A DNA stretch of 9,798 bases from Chloroflexota bacterium (GCA_018830745.1 JAHJRU010000084.1:1-9798); one strand, 5' to 3'; numbered from the stretch's first letter, positions 1-7,558 are shown. Numbers and translations: made by a program. Notes: generated from the sequence alone by a model not told the origin.

Positions 1-144
1 CCACACAGGACGGGAGACCTGGCCAGCCTGGGCAAGCTGGGGTTGGTGGGAATGCACGAGAGAGCCAAGGTTCTGGGTGGTGACCTGGTGCTGAAGTCCG
101 AGCCGGGCAACGGGACTCAGATAGTCGTTGAAGTCCGCGTTTAA
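1..144 (+). CDS. Sensor histidine kinase, C-terminal end (partial)
   Basis: The reading frame is open from base 1 and ends at TAA 142-144, so only the last 47 residues are present. They contain GLVGMHERA followed by LGGDL and then GNGTQIVVEV, the pattern of the G2/G3 ATP-lid end of a HATPase_c domain. The GMxER form is typical of the NarL/DegS class (HisKA_3) that pairs with LuxR-type response regulators. The kinase would autophosphorylate and pass phosphate to a partner that is not visible here. Its sensing region and the phosphorylated histidine lie outside the window, so the signal cannot be named. It runs in the same direction as the dsr genes 0.9 kb downstream, but nothing in the sequence links it to their control. 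Confidence 0.85.
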   Translation, partial: PHRTGDLASLGKLGLVGMHERAKVLGGDLVLKSEPGNGTQIVVEVRV

Positions 145-162
145 TGCGGGGTTTTCCTCTTT
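134..162 (+). terminator. Weak candidate terminator after the kinase gene
   Basis: CCGC (135-138) and GCGG (146-149) form a 4-bp stem with a 7-nt loop, extendable by one T-G pair, followed by a T-rich stretch GTTTTCCTCTTT. The hairpin overlaps the stop codon of the kinase gene. The stem is short and the T run is interrupted, so this is only a candidate. Confidence 0.22.
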
Positions 163-184
163 GGCCGTTAGAATTCCAGCATGA

Positions 185-757
185 ATGGATAAAATTATGG
201 ACTTGGGACAAGCCATCTCGCAGAAGAAAGCCGCTATTTTAGGCAAGTGGTTCCGTTTGATAATGGATACTTATCCCTTAGATGCTTCAGGATTTCTGGG
301 GCGGGAAAAAGACAGGTTCGCTAATCCGGTGGGCTACACCATTTCCCGGGAAATAGAAGTTCTGTATGACGAACTCCTCCAGGACATGGATTCTGAAAAA
401 CTCGCTGCCTCCCTCGACAGTATTATCAGAATCAGGTCTGTTCAGGATTATCCGCCGTCGGAGGCCGTCTCCTTTGTCTTCCTGCTCAAGAAAGCCATAA
501 GGGAGGAGTTAGGTGACGACATCAGCGACAATCAGGCCTATGCCGACCTGTTGGCATTTGAAGCCAGGATAGATAAGCTGGCTCTCCTTGCTCTCGATAT
601 ATATACGAAATGCCGGGAGAAGATACACCAGATCAGGCTAAATGAGGTAAAAACCGAAACTGAGAGGGCATTCAGACTGCTGGAAATAACCAGGCGAATG
701 CATGATGTGCCAGATGCGGAAGAACATCCTGGCGATGGAGAAAATCTCTCGCCGTAG
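185..757 (+). CDS. RsbRD N-terminal-domain protein next to dsrM
   Basis: A soluble, highly charged, mostly helical protein of 190 residues with no membrane segment. The first ~150 residues, starting with LGQAISQKKAAILGKWFRLI and continuing through NPVGYTISREIEVLYDEL, resemble the RsbRD-N (RsbR N-terminal, globin-like fold) family. The tail has a probable coiled coil (residues ~143-170) and a polar end. There is no STAS or kinase domain after it, so it is a stand-alone sensor or adaptor module. From memory, proteins of this type often sit directly upstream of dsrMKJOP in sulfate reducers, and the same position here supports the call. Its biochemical role is not known to me; regulation of, or association with, the Dsr complex is inference. 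ATG 185 has no strong ribosome binding site, and ATG 197 is an alternative start. A 295-bp gap containing a promoter separates it from dsrM. Confidence 0.75.
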   Translation: MDKIMDLGQAISQKKAAILGKWFRLIMDTYPLDASGFLGREKDRFANPVGYTISREIEVLYDELLQDMDSEKLAASLDSIIRIRSVQDYPPSEAVSFVFLLKKAIREELGDDISDNQAYADLLAFEARIDKLALLALDIYTKCREKIHQIRLNEVKTETERAFRLLEITRRMHDVPDAEEHPGDGENLSP

Positions 758-912
758 TCAATTGACCTCTTACCTTAGCATCCTCTGATGGCAGATAGCT
801 CTCCCCCGGCGGTATTCTTAAAAGCCTCGTAATGCCCACTCCATGTATGGCGTACTTTTCTTTTCTTAGTCACCGCCTCTTCACAAATTTTTCCTGTTGA
901 TTTAATAAAAAC

Positions 913-942
913 TTGACAGGGTTAGTCCAGTTACGATATCAT
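913..942 (+). promoter_or_regulatory. Sigma-70-type promoter of dsrMKJOP
   Basis: TTGACA at 913-918 is a perfect -35 hexamer, and TATCAT at 937-942 (one mismatch to TATAAT) follows after 18 bp. The predicted transcript would start near 949 and have a ~104-nt leader before dsrM. The element closely matches the one at 7736-7765 ahead of dsrAB, which raises confidence that both are real. Dependence on the housekeeping sigma factor is inferred from the hexamers only. Confidence 0.6.
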
Positions 943-959
943 CTTCAGTTGATTTTGGC

Positions 960-995
960 GTTCACCTGGAACAACGCGGGCTTGATCAGGTGAAC
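960..995 (+). promoter_or_regulatory. 9-bp inverted repeat in the dsrM leader
   Basis: GTTCACCTG (960-968) and CAGGTGAAC (987-995) are perfect reverse complements separated by 18 nt, and lie just downstream of the predicted transcription start. A second small stem, AACTC (1008-1012) with GAGTT (1021-1025), follows before the ribosome binding site. The large repeat may be a bipartite operator for a dimeric regulator or an RNA stem in the leader. No T run follows, so it does not look like a simple terminator. I do not recognise it as a known riboswitch. Confidence 0.5.
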
Positions 996-1052
996 CAGGC
1001 GCATGTAAACTCCCCGAATTGAGTTGATGTGTAGAAGGAAACGAGGTTTAGG

Positions 1053-2045
1053 ATGAACGCACTGTACGCCTTCTTTGCGGTGGCTCTGTTGATGCTGGTT
1101 GCTTTCTTTGGGGTGTGGGGGCTGGGCTGGAATACCCTTTTCGCTGTGATGATACCTTATGCCGCTTTAGCCATTTTTATTATTGGGCTCATCTACCGGG
1201 TGGTGAAATGGGCCAGAGCACCGGTTCCATTCCACATACCCACGACCTGCGGACAGCAGAAAAGCCTCCCCTGGATTAAATCCGACAGGATTGAGAGTCC
1301 CTCCAGCACAATGGGCGTTGTAGCGCGTATGGCGATGGAGATACTGCTTTTCCGTTCCCTGTTCAGAAACGACAAAGTTCAGCTGGAAGATAAAAAGAGG
1401 GTCACTTTTCAGGGAAACAGGGTTCTCTGGCTGGGTGGACTGGTGTTTCACTGGTCCCTTCTTATTATTCTCTTCCGGCACTCCAGGCTGTTCATGCAAC
1501 CGGTTCCTGATTTCATGATCTTCGTGCGGGATATTGATGGCATTTTACAGGGGCTCATACCGGCGGTTTTCATCACCGATATCGCCATTTTAATGGCGTT
1601 GACCTACCTCTTTTTGCGGCGGGTGGTCTTTCCTCAAGTACGCTACATTTCTCTCCCGTCTGATTATTTTGCGCTATTCCTGCTCCTGGGTGTGGTTATC
1701 CTGGGTGTATTGGTGAAAACTGCCTGGAAGGTGGATATTGAGGGAGTGAAGGTGCTGGCTATGGGGATGTTTACCTTTAACCCCGTGGTTCCAGAGGGGA
1801 TTGGGCCGGCCTTTTATATCCATATTTTTCTCGCCAGCGTCCTGTTGGCCTACTTCCCCTTCAGTAAGCTGATGCACGGCCCCGGTATCTTCCTCAGCCC
1901 GACCAGAAATCTGATAAACAACAGCCGAGCGGTAAGACATATCAATCCCTGGGATTATCCGGTAAAGGTTCATACCTATGAGGAATGGGAAGACGAGTTT
2001 AGAGAAGCCATACGCGGTGTAGGATTACCGTTAGAAAAGGAATGA
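1053..2045 (+). CDS. dsrM: DsrM, cytochrome b subunit of the Dsr membrane complex
   Basis: An integral membrane subunit that oxidises or reduces menaquinone and exchanges electrons with DsrK; it belongs to the NarI-like cytochrome b family. Its 330 residues match the usual DsrM length. About six hydrophobic helices can be seen (near residues 4-24, 28-50, 122-140, 163-188, 203-222, 252-271). Candidate heme b ligands are H133, H143, H257 and H275. The DsrM signatures TTCGQQKSLPWIKSDRIESP (residues ~64-83) and YFPFSKLMHGPG...SPTRN (~267-286) are present. GAGG at 1043-1046, 6 nt before ATG 1053, supports the start. It is the first gene of a five-gene operon, and its stop overlaps an alternative dsrK start. 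Confidence 0.95.
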   Translation: MNALYAFFAVALLMLVAFFGVWGLGWNTLFAVMIPYAALAIFIIGLIYRVVKWARAPVPFHIPTTCGQQKSLPWIKSDRIESPSSTMGVVARMAMEILLFRSLFRNDKVQLEDKKRVTFQGNRVLWLGGLVFHWSLLIILFRHSRLFMQPVPDFMIFVRDIDGILQGLIPAVFITDIAILMALTYLFLRRVVFPQVRYISLPSDYFALFLLLGVVILGVLVKTAWKVDIEGVKVLAMGMFTFNPVVPEGIGPAFYIHIFLASVLLAYFPFSKLMHGPGIFLSPTRNLINNSRAVRHINPWDYPVKVHTYEEWEDEFREAIRGVGLPLEKE

Positions 2046-2047
2046 CC

Positions 2048-3667
2048 ATGCCAGAGGAAAAATTAAAACCAGAGGAAATACTGGACATCTCCTATACACC
2101 TCCCCAAAAAGACTGGATTAAGCCAGATGTTAAATTCAAAAAGGGTTCATTTGGCTATGCCGCACAGGGGAAACATCTGAAGTATCTTGATCTGCCAAAT
2201 CCGAGAGATTGGCGGCCACAAGAGGATGACTGGCAGTTGCCTGAAGACTGGGAGAACATAATAGTGAAGGGCATCAAGGAGCGCCTGGGCAAGAACCGCG
2301 CCTTCCAGCTCTTCCTTGATGTCTGCGTCAGGTGCGGTGCCTGCGCCGACAAGTGTCACTTCTTCATCGGTTCGGGAGACCCGAAAAACATGCCCGTCAT
2401 GCGAACGGAGTTGCTGAGGTCTGTATACCGGAAGAACTTTACCATGGCTGGTAAGATACTGGGCAAGCTTGCCGGAGCCAGGGACCTCAGTGTAGATGTG
2501 ATTAAAGAATGGTATTACTACTTCTACCAGTGCACCGAATGCCGCCGATGCTCCGTTTTCTGCCCCTACGGCATCGATACCTGTGAGATAACCATGATGG
2601 GACGGGAACTGCTCAGCCTGATTGGTATCAACGCCAACTGGGTTACTGAACCGGTGGCAAATTGTTTTCGTACGGGAAACCACCTCGGCGTGCCGCCCCA
2701 TGCCTTCAAGACGAGTATAGATTCCGCCTTAGAAGATATAGAGGACGTAACCGGGATTAAGGTTGATGCACCTATCAACAAAAAGGGTGCGGAGATATTA
2801 TTCATCACTCCTTCGGCTGATTATTTCGCCTTGCCGCACTGGTATACCCTGATGGGTTACCTTATGCTCTTTCATGAAATCGGGCTTGACTACACCTGGA
2901 GCGCTTATGCCTCCGAGGGTGGAAACTTTGGCTTCTTCCAGTCCGCAGAGATGGCTAAACGGCTTAACGCCAAGATATATGCCGAAGCCAAGAGGCTGGG
3001 GGTGAAATGGATTCTCGGCGGAGAGTGCGGCCATATGTGGCGGGTTATCCATCAGTATATGGACACCTATAACGGACCGGCAGATTTCATGGAGGAACCG
3101 GTATCGCCGATAACGGGCACGAAGTTTGAGAACGCCAGGTCCACCAAGATGGTCCATATCTGCGAATTTACCGCCGACCTCATCCACAATAACAAGTTGA
3201 AATTAGACCCGAGTCGGAATGATAAATGGCGTTTGACCTTCCATGACTCCTGCAACACTTCACGGGGTATGGGCTTACTGGAGGAGCCGCGCTATGTCAT
3301 CAATAATACCTGTAACAACTTCTTTGAGATGCCGGATAACACCATAAGGGAGCGCACCTTCTGCTGCGGCAGCGGAGCCGGCCTGGGTTCCGATGAAAAT
3401 ATGGAAATGCGGTTGAGGGGCGGCTTTCCCAGGGCAAATGCCGTAAGGTATGTCCATGAGGAGCACGGAGTGAACCTGCTTTCCTGTATCTGCGCCATTG
3501 ATAGAGCCACCCTGCCGCCTCTTCTCGAATACTGGGTTCCGGAGGTGCAGGTCAGCGGTGTCCACGAGCTGGTGGGCAATGCTCTGGTTATGAAGGGGGA
3601 GAAGGAAAGAACCACTGACCTGCGCGGTGAACCCCTCAATGGAAAGGAGGGACAGGAGGATGTATGA
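2048..3667 (+). CDS. dsrK: DsrK, HdrD-like iron-sulfur catalytic subunit
   Basis: A cytoplasmic subunit related to HdrD of heterodisulfide reductase; with DsrM it is thought to reduce the DsrC trisulfide using electrons from the quinone pool. Numbered from ATG 2048 it has 539 residues. Two classical [4Fe-4S] sites are visible: C93-x2-C96-x2-C99-x3-C103 and C162-x2-C165-x2-C168-x3-C172. A CCG-type region for the special catalytic cluster follows: C402 in HDSCN, C439-C440 in CCGSGAG, and C480/C482 in SCICAIDRATLPPL, with C327 in GGECGHMWR upstream. An in-frame ATG at 2042 overlaps the dsrM stop, but AAGGA (2037-2041) would leave no spacing to it and 6 nt to ATG 2048, so 2048 was chosen. No membrane helix is seen. 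The 3' end overlaps dsrJ by 8 nt. Confidence 0.95.
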   Translation: MPEEKLKPEEILDISYTPPQKDWIKPDVKFKKGSFGYAAQGKHLKYLDLPNPRDWRPQEDDWQLPEDWENIIVKGIKERLGKNRAFQLFLDVCVRCGACADKCHFFIGSGDPKNMPVMRTELLRSVYRKNFTMAGKILGKLAGARDLSVDVIKEWYYYFYQCTECRRCSVFCPYGIDTCEITMMGRELLSLIGINANWVTEPVANCFRTGNHLGVPPHAFKTSIDSALEDIEDVTGIKVDAPINKKGAEILFITPSADYFALPHWYTLMGYLMLFHEIGLDYTWSAYASEGGNFGFFQSAEMAKRLNAKIYAEAKRLGVKWILGGECGHMWRVIHQYMDTYNGPADFMEEPVSPITGTKFENARSTKMVHICEFTADLIHNNKLKLDPSRNDKWRLTFHDSCNTSRGMGLLEEPRYVINNTCNNFFEMPDNTIRERTFCCGSGAGLGSDENMEMRLRGGFPRANAVRYVHEEHGVNLLSCICAIDRATLPPLLEYWVPEVQVSGVHELVGNALVMKGEKERTTDLRGEPLNGKEGQEDV

Positions 3668-4040
3668 TGCCGGTAAGATCATCTCCGGTATTATCATATT
3701 CTTTATATTGGTAAGTTTCCCTATCTGGATTAGTGCCGCCAGTGGGACAATTGGCGATGTTCCGGAACTCAATCTTCCGGCTGATGAGGAACAGTGCGTG
3801 GAAGACGCTGAGTGGATGAGAGCCAACCATATGGACCTGCTGATTGACTGGAGAGAAACGGTTGTTCGCGAGGGTGTCAGAGTTTATACCGCCAGCGATG
3901 GTAAGGAATATAACATGAGTCTTACCGATACCTGCCTCGATTGTCACTCGCCCAAAGCCGAATTCTGCGACCAGTGCCATGATTATGTAGCCGCCGTACC
4001 GAACTGCTGGAGCTGTCACGTCGATCCTGGAGGGAGTTAA
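3660..4040 (+). CDS. dsrJ: DsrJ, triheme c-type cytochrome
   Basis: A small periplasmic cytochrome held at the membrane by an N-terminal hydrophobic segment (residues ~7-26, a signal anchor or uncleaved signal peptide). It carries three CxxCH heme sites: CLDCH (C92-H96), CDQCH (C103-H107) and CWSCH (C116-H120). C46 in EEQCVEDAEW matches the position of the unusual cysteine heme ligand known from DsrJ of Allochromatium vinosum; H57, M52 and M58 are other possible ligands. Its 126 residues fit the family. The start is ATG 3660: AAGGAGG (3644-3650) lies 9 nt upstream, whereas the in-frame ATG 3627 lies deep inside dsrK and would put a charged segment before the membrane anchor. DsrJ likely passes electrons between DsrO/DsrP and periplasmic partners. 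Confidence 0.95.
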   Translation: MYDAGKIISGIIIFFILVSFPIWISAASGTIGDVPELNLPADEEQCVEDAEWMRANHMDLLIDWRETVVREGVRVYTASDGKEYNMSLTDTCLDCHSPKAEFCDQCHDYVAAVPNCWSCHVDPGGS

Positions 4041-4043
4041 CAT

Positions 4044-4844
4044 ATGGAGACTAATCGAAGAGTATTCCTGAAGGTAGCCGGGCTGGCTACGCTGGGTTTT
4101 ATGGTGACTAAGCCGGCCCTCGATGTGTTTGCCAGAGGGCAGTTTGGGGAGGCATCGGTGGGTGAGGCTCTAGACCCGCCTCACGAAGTAGGGACAACCA
4201 CCAAGTGGGGCATGGCGGTCAACCTGACGGCCTGTTCGGAGAAGGACGGTTGTACCGCGTGCACGGATGCCTGCCATGACTACCATAACGTGCCGGATAT
4301 CGACAATAAAGAAGAGGAAATTAAGTGGATATGGACGGCTCCTTATGAGAAGGTATTCCCCGAGCATGGCAATGAGTTCATTGAAGACGATTTGAGGGGC
4401 AGTGAAGTTATGGTGCTCTGCAATCACTGTGAGCATCCGCCCTGCATTAAAGTGTGTCCGACCAGGGCGACTTGGAAGCGGGAAGACGGCATCGTCATGA
4501 TGGACTTTCACCGTTGCATCGGCTGCCGCTACTGCATGGCCGGCTGTCCTTATGGTGCCAGGAGCTTTAACTGGAAAGACCCCCGCCCCTTTATCAAGGA
4601 GACAAACCCCGACTTTCCTACCAGGACCAGGGGCGTGGTGGAAAAGTGTAACTTCTGCGCCAAGAGGCTCTCCAAAGGACTGCAGCCTGCCTGTGTGGAG
4701 GCATGTCCGGAGAAGGCATTGACCTTTGGCAACCTGCTGGACGACCACTCGGAACTGAGGGAGATTCTGGCAACCCACACCATCGTGCGCCGCTTGCCCG
4801 AGCTCGGAACAGAGCCCAACGTTTACTATTATAAAGCTGATTAA
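4044..4844 (+). CDS. dsrO: DsrO, Tat-exported ferredoxin-like iron-sulfur protein
   Basis: A periplasmic iron-sulfur subunit of the NrfC/HybA type that pairs with DsrP. The N-terminus TNRRVFLKVAG is a twin-arginine export signal (R5-R6) followed by a hydrophobic stretch up to about residue 30. Four cysteine groups are visible: C64/C70/C73/C77; C126-x2-C129-x4-C134-x3-C138; C158-x2-C161-x2-C164-x3-C168; and C202-x2-C205...C217-x3-C221, enough for up to four cubane clusters. The 266-residue length is normal. It starts 3 nt after the dsrJ stop, with GGAGG (4029-4033) upstream. The Tat signal implies that it folds and receives its clusters in the cytoplasm before export. Confidence 0.95.
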   Translation: METNRRVFLKVAGLATLGFMVTKPALDVFARGQFGEASVGEALDPPHEVGTTTKWGMAVNLTACSEKDGCTACTDACHDYHNVPDIDNKEEEIKWIWTAPYEKVFPEHGNEFIEDDLRGSEVMVLCNHCEHPPCIKVCPTRATWKREDGIVMMDFHRCIGCRYCMAGCPYGARSFNWKDPRPFIKETNPDFPTRTRGVVEKCNFCAKRLSKGLQPACVEACPEKALTFGNLLDDHSELREILATHTIVRRLPELGTEPNVYYYKAD

Positions 4845-4866
4845 TTAACCTGTTTAGGGGAGAGTA

Positions 4867-6222
4867 ATGGCTACAAGAGACCTGCATATGGAAGAAGACG
4901 AGATACTGTTCAAGCCGATTGAATCCAGCGGCAAAAATTTCTACCTCACCGCTTCCATTCTCGGGGTCTTAGTGATTTTAGGGGTCATAGCCTATATCTA
5001 CCAGTACCGTAATGGACTGGCGGTCACCGGGCTTTCCCGTCAGGTTTTCTGGGGAGTTTATATCACTAACTTCGTCTTCTTTATCGGCATCAGTCATGCC
5101 GGAACGCTAATATCAGCCATCCTCCGTATCGTTAAGGCGGAATGGCGTCTTCCGGTTACCCGCGCGGCTGAGCTAATTACCGTCCTGGTCCTTTTATTTG
5201 GTGTGGGCAGTATTATAATCGACCTTGGCAGACCCGACCGCATGTTCAACCTTGTAAGGCACGCCCAGTTCGGGTCTCCTCTCCTGTGGGATGTTACTTC
5301 CGTAGCTATCTACTTCACCGCCAGTTCCTTTTTCCTTTACATAGCCCTGATTCCGGACATTGCTCTGCTCAGGGACCGCGGCAACAGTCCGAAATGGCTT
5401 TACCAGATACTCTCCGCCGGTTTTACCGGTACGGCCAAACAGCTTAGAGTACTGGATATACTCATACTGATAATGGCTATCGCCGTTATCCCTATCGCCG
5501 TCTCCGTCCATACGGTGGTTTCCTTCGTCTTCGCCATGACCATCCAGCCAATGTGGCACAGCGCCATCTTCGGACCCTATTTCGTCGTTGGCGCTATCTT
5601 TTCCGGAGTGGCGGCGCTTATTATTGCCATGTATTTAATCCGTAAGTTTTATAATTTGGGAGATTACCTGAAGCACAAACAGTTCAATAACCTGGGGCTG
5701 CTGCTTCTGGTGATGGCGTGCTTCTGGTTCTACTTCACGCTTGCGGAGTATCTGACCACTTTCTATGGCAATGAGCCCGCTCAGATGACCGTCTTCTGGT
5801 CCAAGTTCACCGGTGAGTTTGCGCCCCTTTTCTGGGCTATGTTTATTTTCTGCTTTGTTATTCCCTTTCCTATCCTGGCCATTAACCGCACCAGGACTAT
5901 TCTGGGCACCACCATAGCATCTATATCCGTGGTTATCGGGATGTGGCTGGAACGGTATGTCATCGTGGTGCCCACCCTGACCGCCCAGAGGCTGGCATCT
6001 GACCTGCCCACTTACATGCCGACGTGGGTGGAATGGTCTATACTGGCTGGCAGCGCCGCCTTCTTTTGTCTCCTGTATGTGCTCTTCAGCAAGTTCTTCC
6101 CCATCATCGCTATCTGGGAGATAAGGGAAGACCGCGAGAAGAAGCGGGAGGAGATAATAGAGTATGTGCGGGAGCGGCTGCCGGAAAAGGGCGAAGAGCT
6201 GGAAGAAGTGCTGCCGGAATAG
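4867..6222 (+). CDS. dsrP: DsrP, NrfD-family integral membrane subunit
   Basis: A polytopic membrane subunit expected to exchange electrons between DsrO and the quinone pool. About ten hydrophobic helices are seen (near residues 30-47, 61-88, 101-119, 143-162, 195-225, 233-257, 277-297, 319-340, 345-363, 388-410). The NrfD signature GISHAGT is at residues ~74-80, and DLGRPDR (~119-125) lies between helices. The protein is 451 residues with a strongly charged cytoplasmic tail (~419-451). GGGGAG (4857-4862) lies 4 nt before ATG 4867. It is the last gene of the operon. Its stop is only 10 nt from the stop of a convergent minus-strand gene, and I see no terminator hairpin between them. Confidence 0.94.
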   Translation: MATRDLHMEEDEILFKPIESSGKNFYLTASILGVLVILGVIAYIYQYRNGLAVTGLSRQVFWGVYITNFVFFIGISHAGTLISAILRIVKAEWRLPVTRAAELITVLVLLFGVGSIIIDLGRPDRMFNLVRHAQFGSPLLWDVTSVAIYFTASSFFLYIALIPDIALLRDRGNSPKWLYQILSAGFTGTAKQLRVLDILILIMAIAVIPIAVSVHTVVSFVFAMTIQPMWHSAIFGPYFVVGAIFSGVAALIIAMYLIRKFYNLGDYLKHKQFNNLGLLLLVMACFWFYFTLAEYLTTFYGNEPAQMTVFWSKFTGEFAPLFWAMFIFCFVIPFPILAINRTRTILGTTIASISVVIGMWLERYVIVVPTLTAQRLASDLPTYMPTWVEWSILAGSAAFFCLLYVLFSKFFPIIAIWEIREDREKKREEIIEYVRERLPEKGEELEEVLPE

Positions 6223-6232
6223 TTTTCGTAAA

Positions 6233-6427
6233 CTAACTCGATAGCGTAAGAGCCAGATTGATAGCCAGGTATATCATGGCTAACCTGCCCAACAGGTAAG
6301 CCAGCCCGCTAATTCTACCCATCCTCGCATCTATACGGCGGTATGGGCCAGCCCTACGTAAAAAAACAATCAAGCCACCGGCATACACCGCCGCCAACAA
6401 CACGAAAGCAACAATATCCCCGGTCAA
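6233..6427 (-). CDS. Small two-helix membrane protein, unknown function
   Basis: A 64-residue protein I do not recognise. It has two hydrophobic segments (residues ~5-24 and ~42-62) joined by a basic, arginine-rich loop (RRAGPYRRIDARMGR), so by the positive-inside rule both ends probably face outward with the loop in the cytoplasm. The start is TTG at 6427, chosen because AGGAGG (minus strand, 6440-6435) lies exactly 7 nt upstream; no ATG fits as well. It lies 69 nt downstream of the antiporter on the same strand and is probably co-transcribed with it. It converges on dsrP with a 10-nt gap. It could be an accessory peptide of the antiporter, but that is only an inference from position. Confidence 0.6.
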   Translation of the reverse strand: MTGDIVAFVLLAAVYAGGLIVFLRRAGPYRRIDARMGRISGLAYLLGRLAMIYLAINLALTLSS

Positions 6428-6436
6428 TTAGTATCC

Positions 6437-6489
6437 TCCTGCTATCAACAGCGAGTCTTATTCTATTGCAGTAGACTGAATTAGCAGGA
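6437..6489 (-). promoter_or_regulatory. Inverted repeat that can hide the ribosome binding site of the 64-residue gene
   Basis: On the minus-strand transcript, TCCTGCTA (6489-6482), 7 nt after the antiporter stop codon, is perfectly complementary to TAGCAGGA (6444-6437), which includes the 5' part of the AGGAGG ribosome binding site (6440-6435). A second nested stem, AGTCT/AGACT (6477-6473 with 6458-6454), lies in the loop. The arrangement suggests that translation of the small gene depends on ribosomes finishing the antiporter gene, i.e. translational coupling. This is inferred from pairing only. Confidence 0.4.
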
Positions 6490-6496
6490 CAACTCA

Positions 6497-7474
6497 TCAC
6501 GTAAAATAGCCGAACATTAATACTAAATAGATAACCAGTACGCCGAGAAGCATGCCGCCTTCCCAGCGGTCAATGCGGTGCCTGGTGAAGCGGAATACCA
6601 CCAGCAAGCCCATCAGCACCAGCATAAAGGGGTAATCCAGCACTAAAGTCTGGCGGGTAACCGTCAGGGGGGCATAAAGCGAACAGCTGCCCAGCACCCA
6701 GAAAATGTCCATGATGTTAGCGCCGATAACGTTGCCGATGCCCAGCTCGCCGTGTCTCTTCAGCGCGGCGGTCACGGCAACCACCAGCTCCGGTAGTGAT
6801 GTTCCCAGGGCAACCAGGGTGAGGGCTATTATAAGGTCGGGGACGCCCAGGAACCTGGCTATGGGGGTAACGTTGCCCACCAGCAGGGCGCTGCCGAAGA
6901 TAATCCCAAGTGCCCCAAGCGTGAATATCAGGAACTGCTTCCCCAGGTTTATCTCTTGCCCTTCGCCGGGCGGTGCATCCAGGTTGGCGTCTCTCATTTC
7001 CGCCCGGGCTGTCCTGGTAGAGTAATAAAGATAAGCCGCCAGGCCCGCCAGTAATATTCCACCATCGAGCCGGCTGAGAGTGCCTCCGATGGACAGGACA
7101 TAGACCAGAACACCGGCGGCTAACATAAAAATACCCTGCTCTAGGATTTTCTTCTTTTCAACCGTTACCGCCCTGATTAACACACATATTCCGGCAATCA
7201 GGCCGATGTTGATTATGCTGGAGCCGATGCCGTTTCCGATGGCTACATCGGCTCTTCCCTGGACAGTAGCGATGAATGATACGGAGAATTCCGGGGTGAC
7301 AGTGGCTACGCTCACAATGGTGCTCCCGATCAGCATCTTGGGTAGGCGGGTAGCCGCGGAGACGTTAACGGCTGCATCGACAAAATAACCGGCAGCTTTG
7401 GCAATAATCACCCCGCCGATGATGAACAATGCAAAGCTCAGCCATATTGGCAGGTCTGTAAAAAGGGCTTCCAT
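6497..7474 (-). CDS. CaCA-family calcium/sodium (cation) antiporter, YrbG-like
   Basis: An inner-membrane exchanger of the Ca2+:cation antiporter superfamily. From ATG 7474 it has 325 residues and about ten hydrophobic segments in two homologous halves. The alpha-2 repeat is canonical: VALGTSLPELVVAVTAA...GIGNVIGANIMDIFWVLG. The alpha-1 repeat keeps the key proline-glutamate and the GNGIGSSIINIGLIAG motif, but reads VATVTPEFSVS where GTSLPEL is usual. The frame stays open to GTG 7501, but AGGAGG there directly abuts the GTG; GAGAGAG just upstream of ATG 7474, and the hydrophobic start MEALFTDLPIWLSFALFI, favour 7474. It lies between the two dsr units on the opposite strand, and a role in Ca2+ or Na+ homeostasis is more likely than one in sulfur metabolism. 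Confidence 0.85.
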   Translation of the reverse strand: MEALFTDLPIWLSFALFIIGGVIIAKAAGYFVDAAVNVSAATRLPKMLIGSTIVSVATVTPEFSVSFIATVQGRADVAIGNGIGSSIINIGLIAGICVLIRAVTVEKKKILEQGIFMLAAGVLVYVLSIGGTLSRLDGGILLAGLAAYLYYSTRTARAEMRDANLDAPPGEGQEINLGKQFLIFTLGALGIIFGSALLVGNVTPIARFLGVPDLIIALTLVALGTSLPELVVAVTAALKRHGELGIGNVIGANIMDIFWVLGSCSLYAPLTVTRQTLVLDYPFMLVLMGLLVVFRFTRHRIDRWEGGMLLGVLVIYLVLMFGYFT

Positions 7475-7558
7475 GATTACTCTCTCGACTGAGTGAGGCA
7501 CCTCCTGCCTTAAGTTGGCTGCTCAGACAGTTTTGCTCAGCATATCATACCAGGGTTG

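Noticed and set aside
757..766. 10-bp palindrome GTCAATTGAC at the end of the RsbRD-N gene
   Set aside because: Overlaps the stop codon, is short, has no T run and is 150 bp from the promoter; not enough to call a site.
3627..3659. Longer DsrJ start at ATG 3627
   Set aside because: It would add a charged stretch before the membrane anchor and overlap dsrK by 41 nt; ATG 3660 has a strong ribosome binding site and the expected DsrJ length.
7475..7501. GTG 7501 as the antiporter start
   Set aside because: The AGGAGG sequence directly abuts the GTG with no spacing, and the added nine residues are polar, unlike the hydrophobic start expected; not excluded completely.
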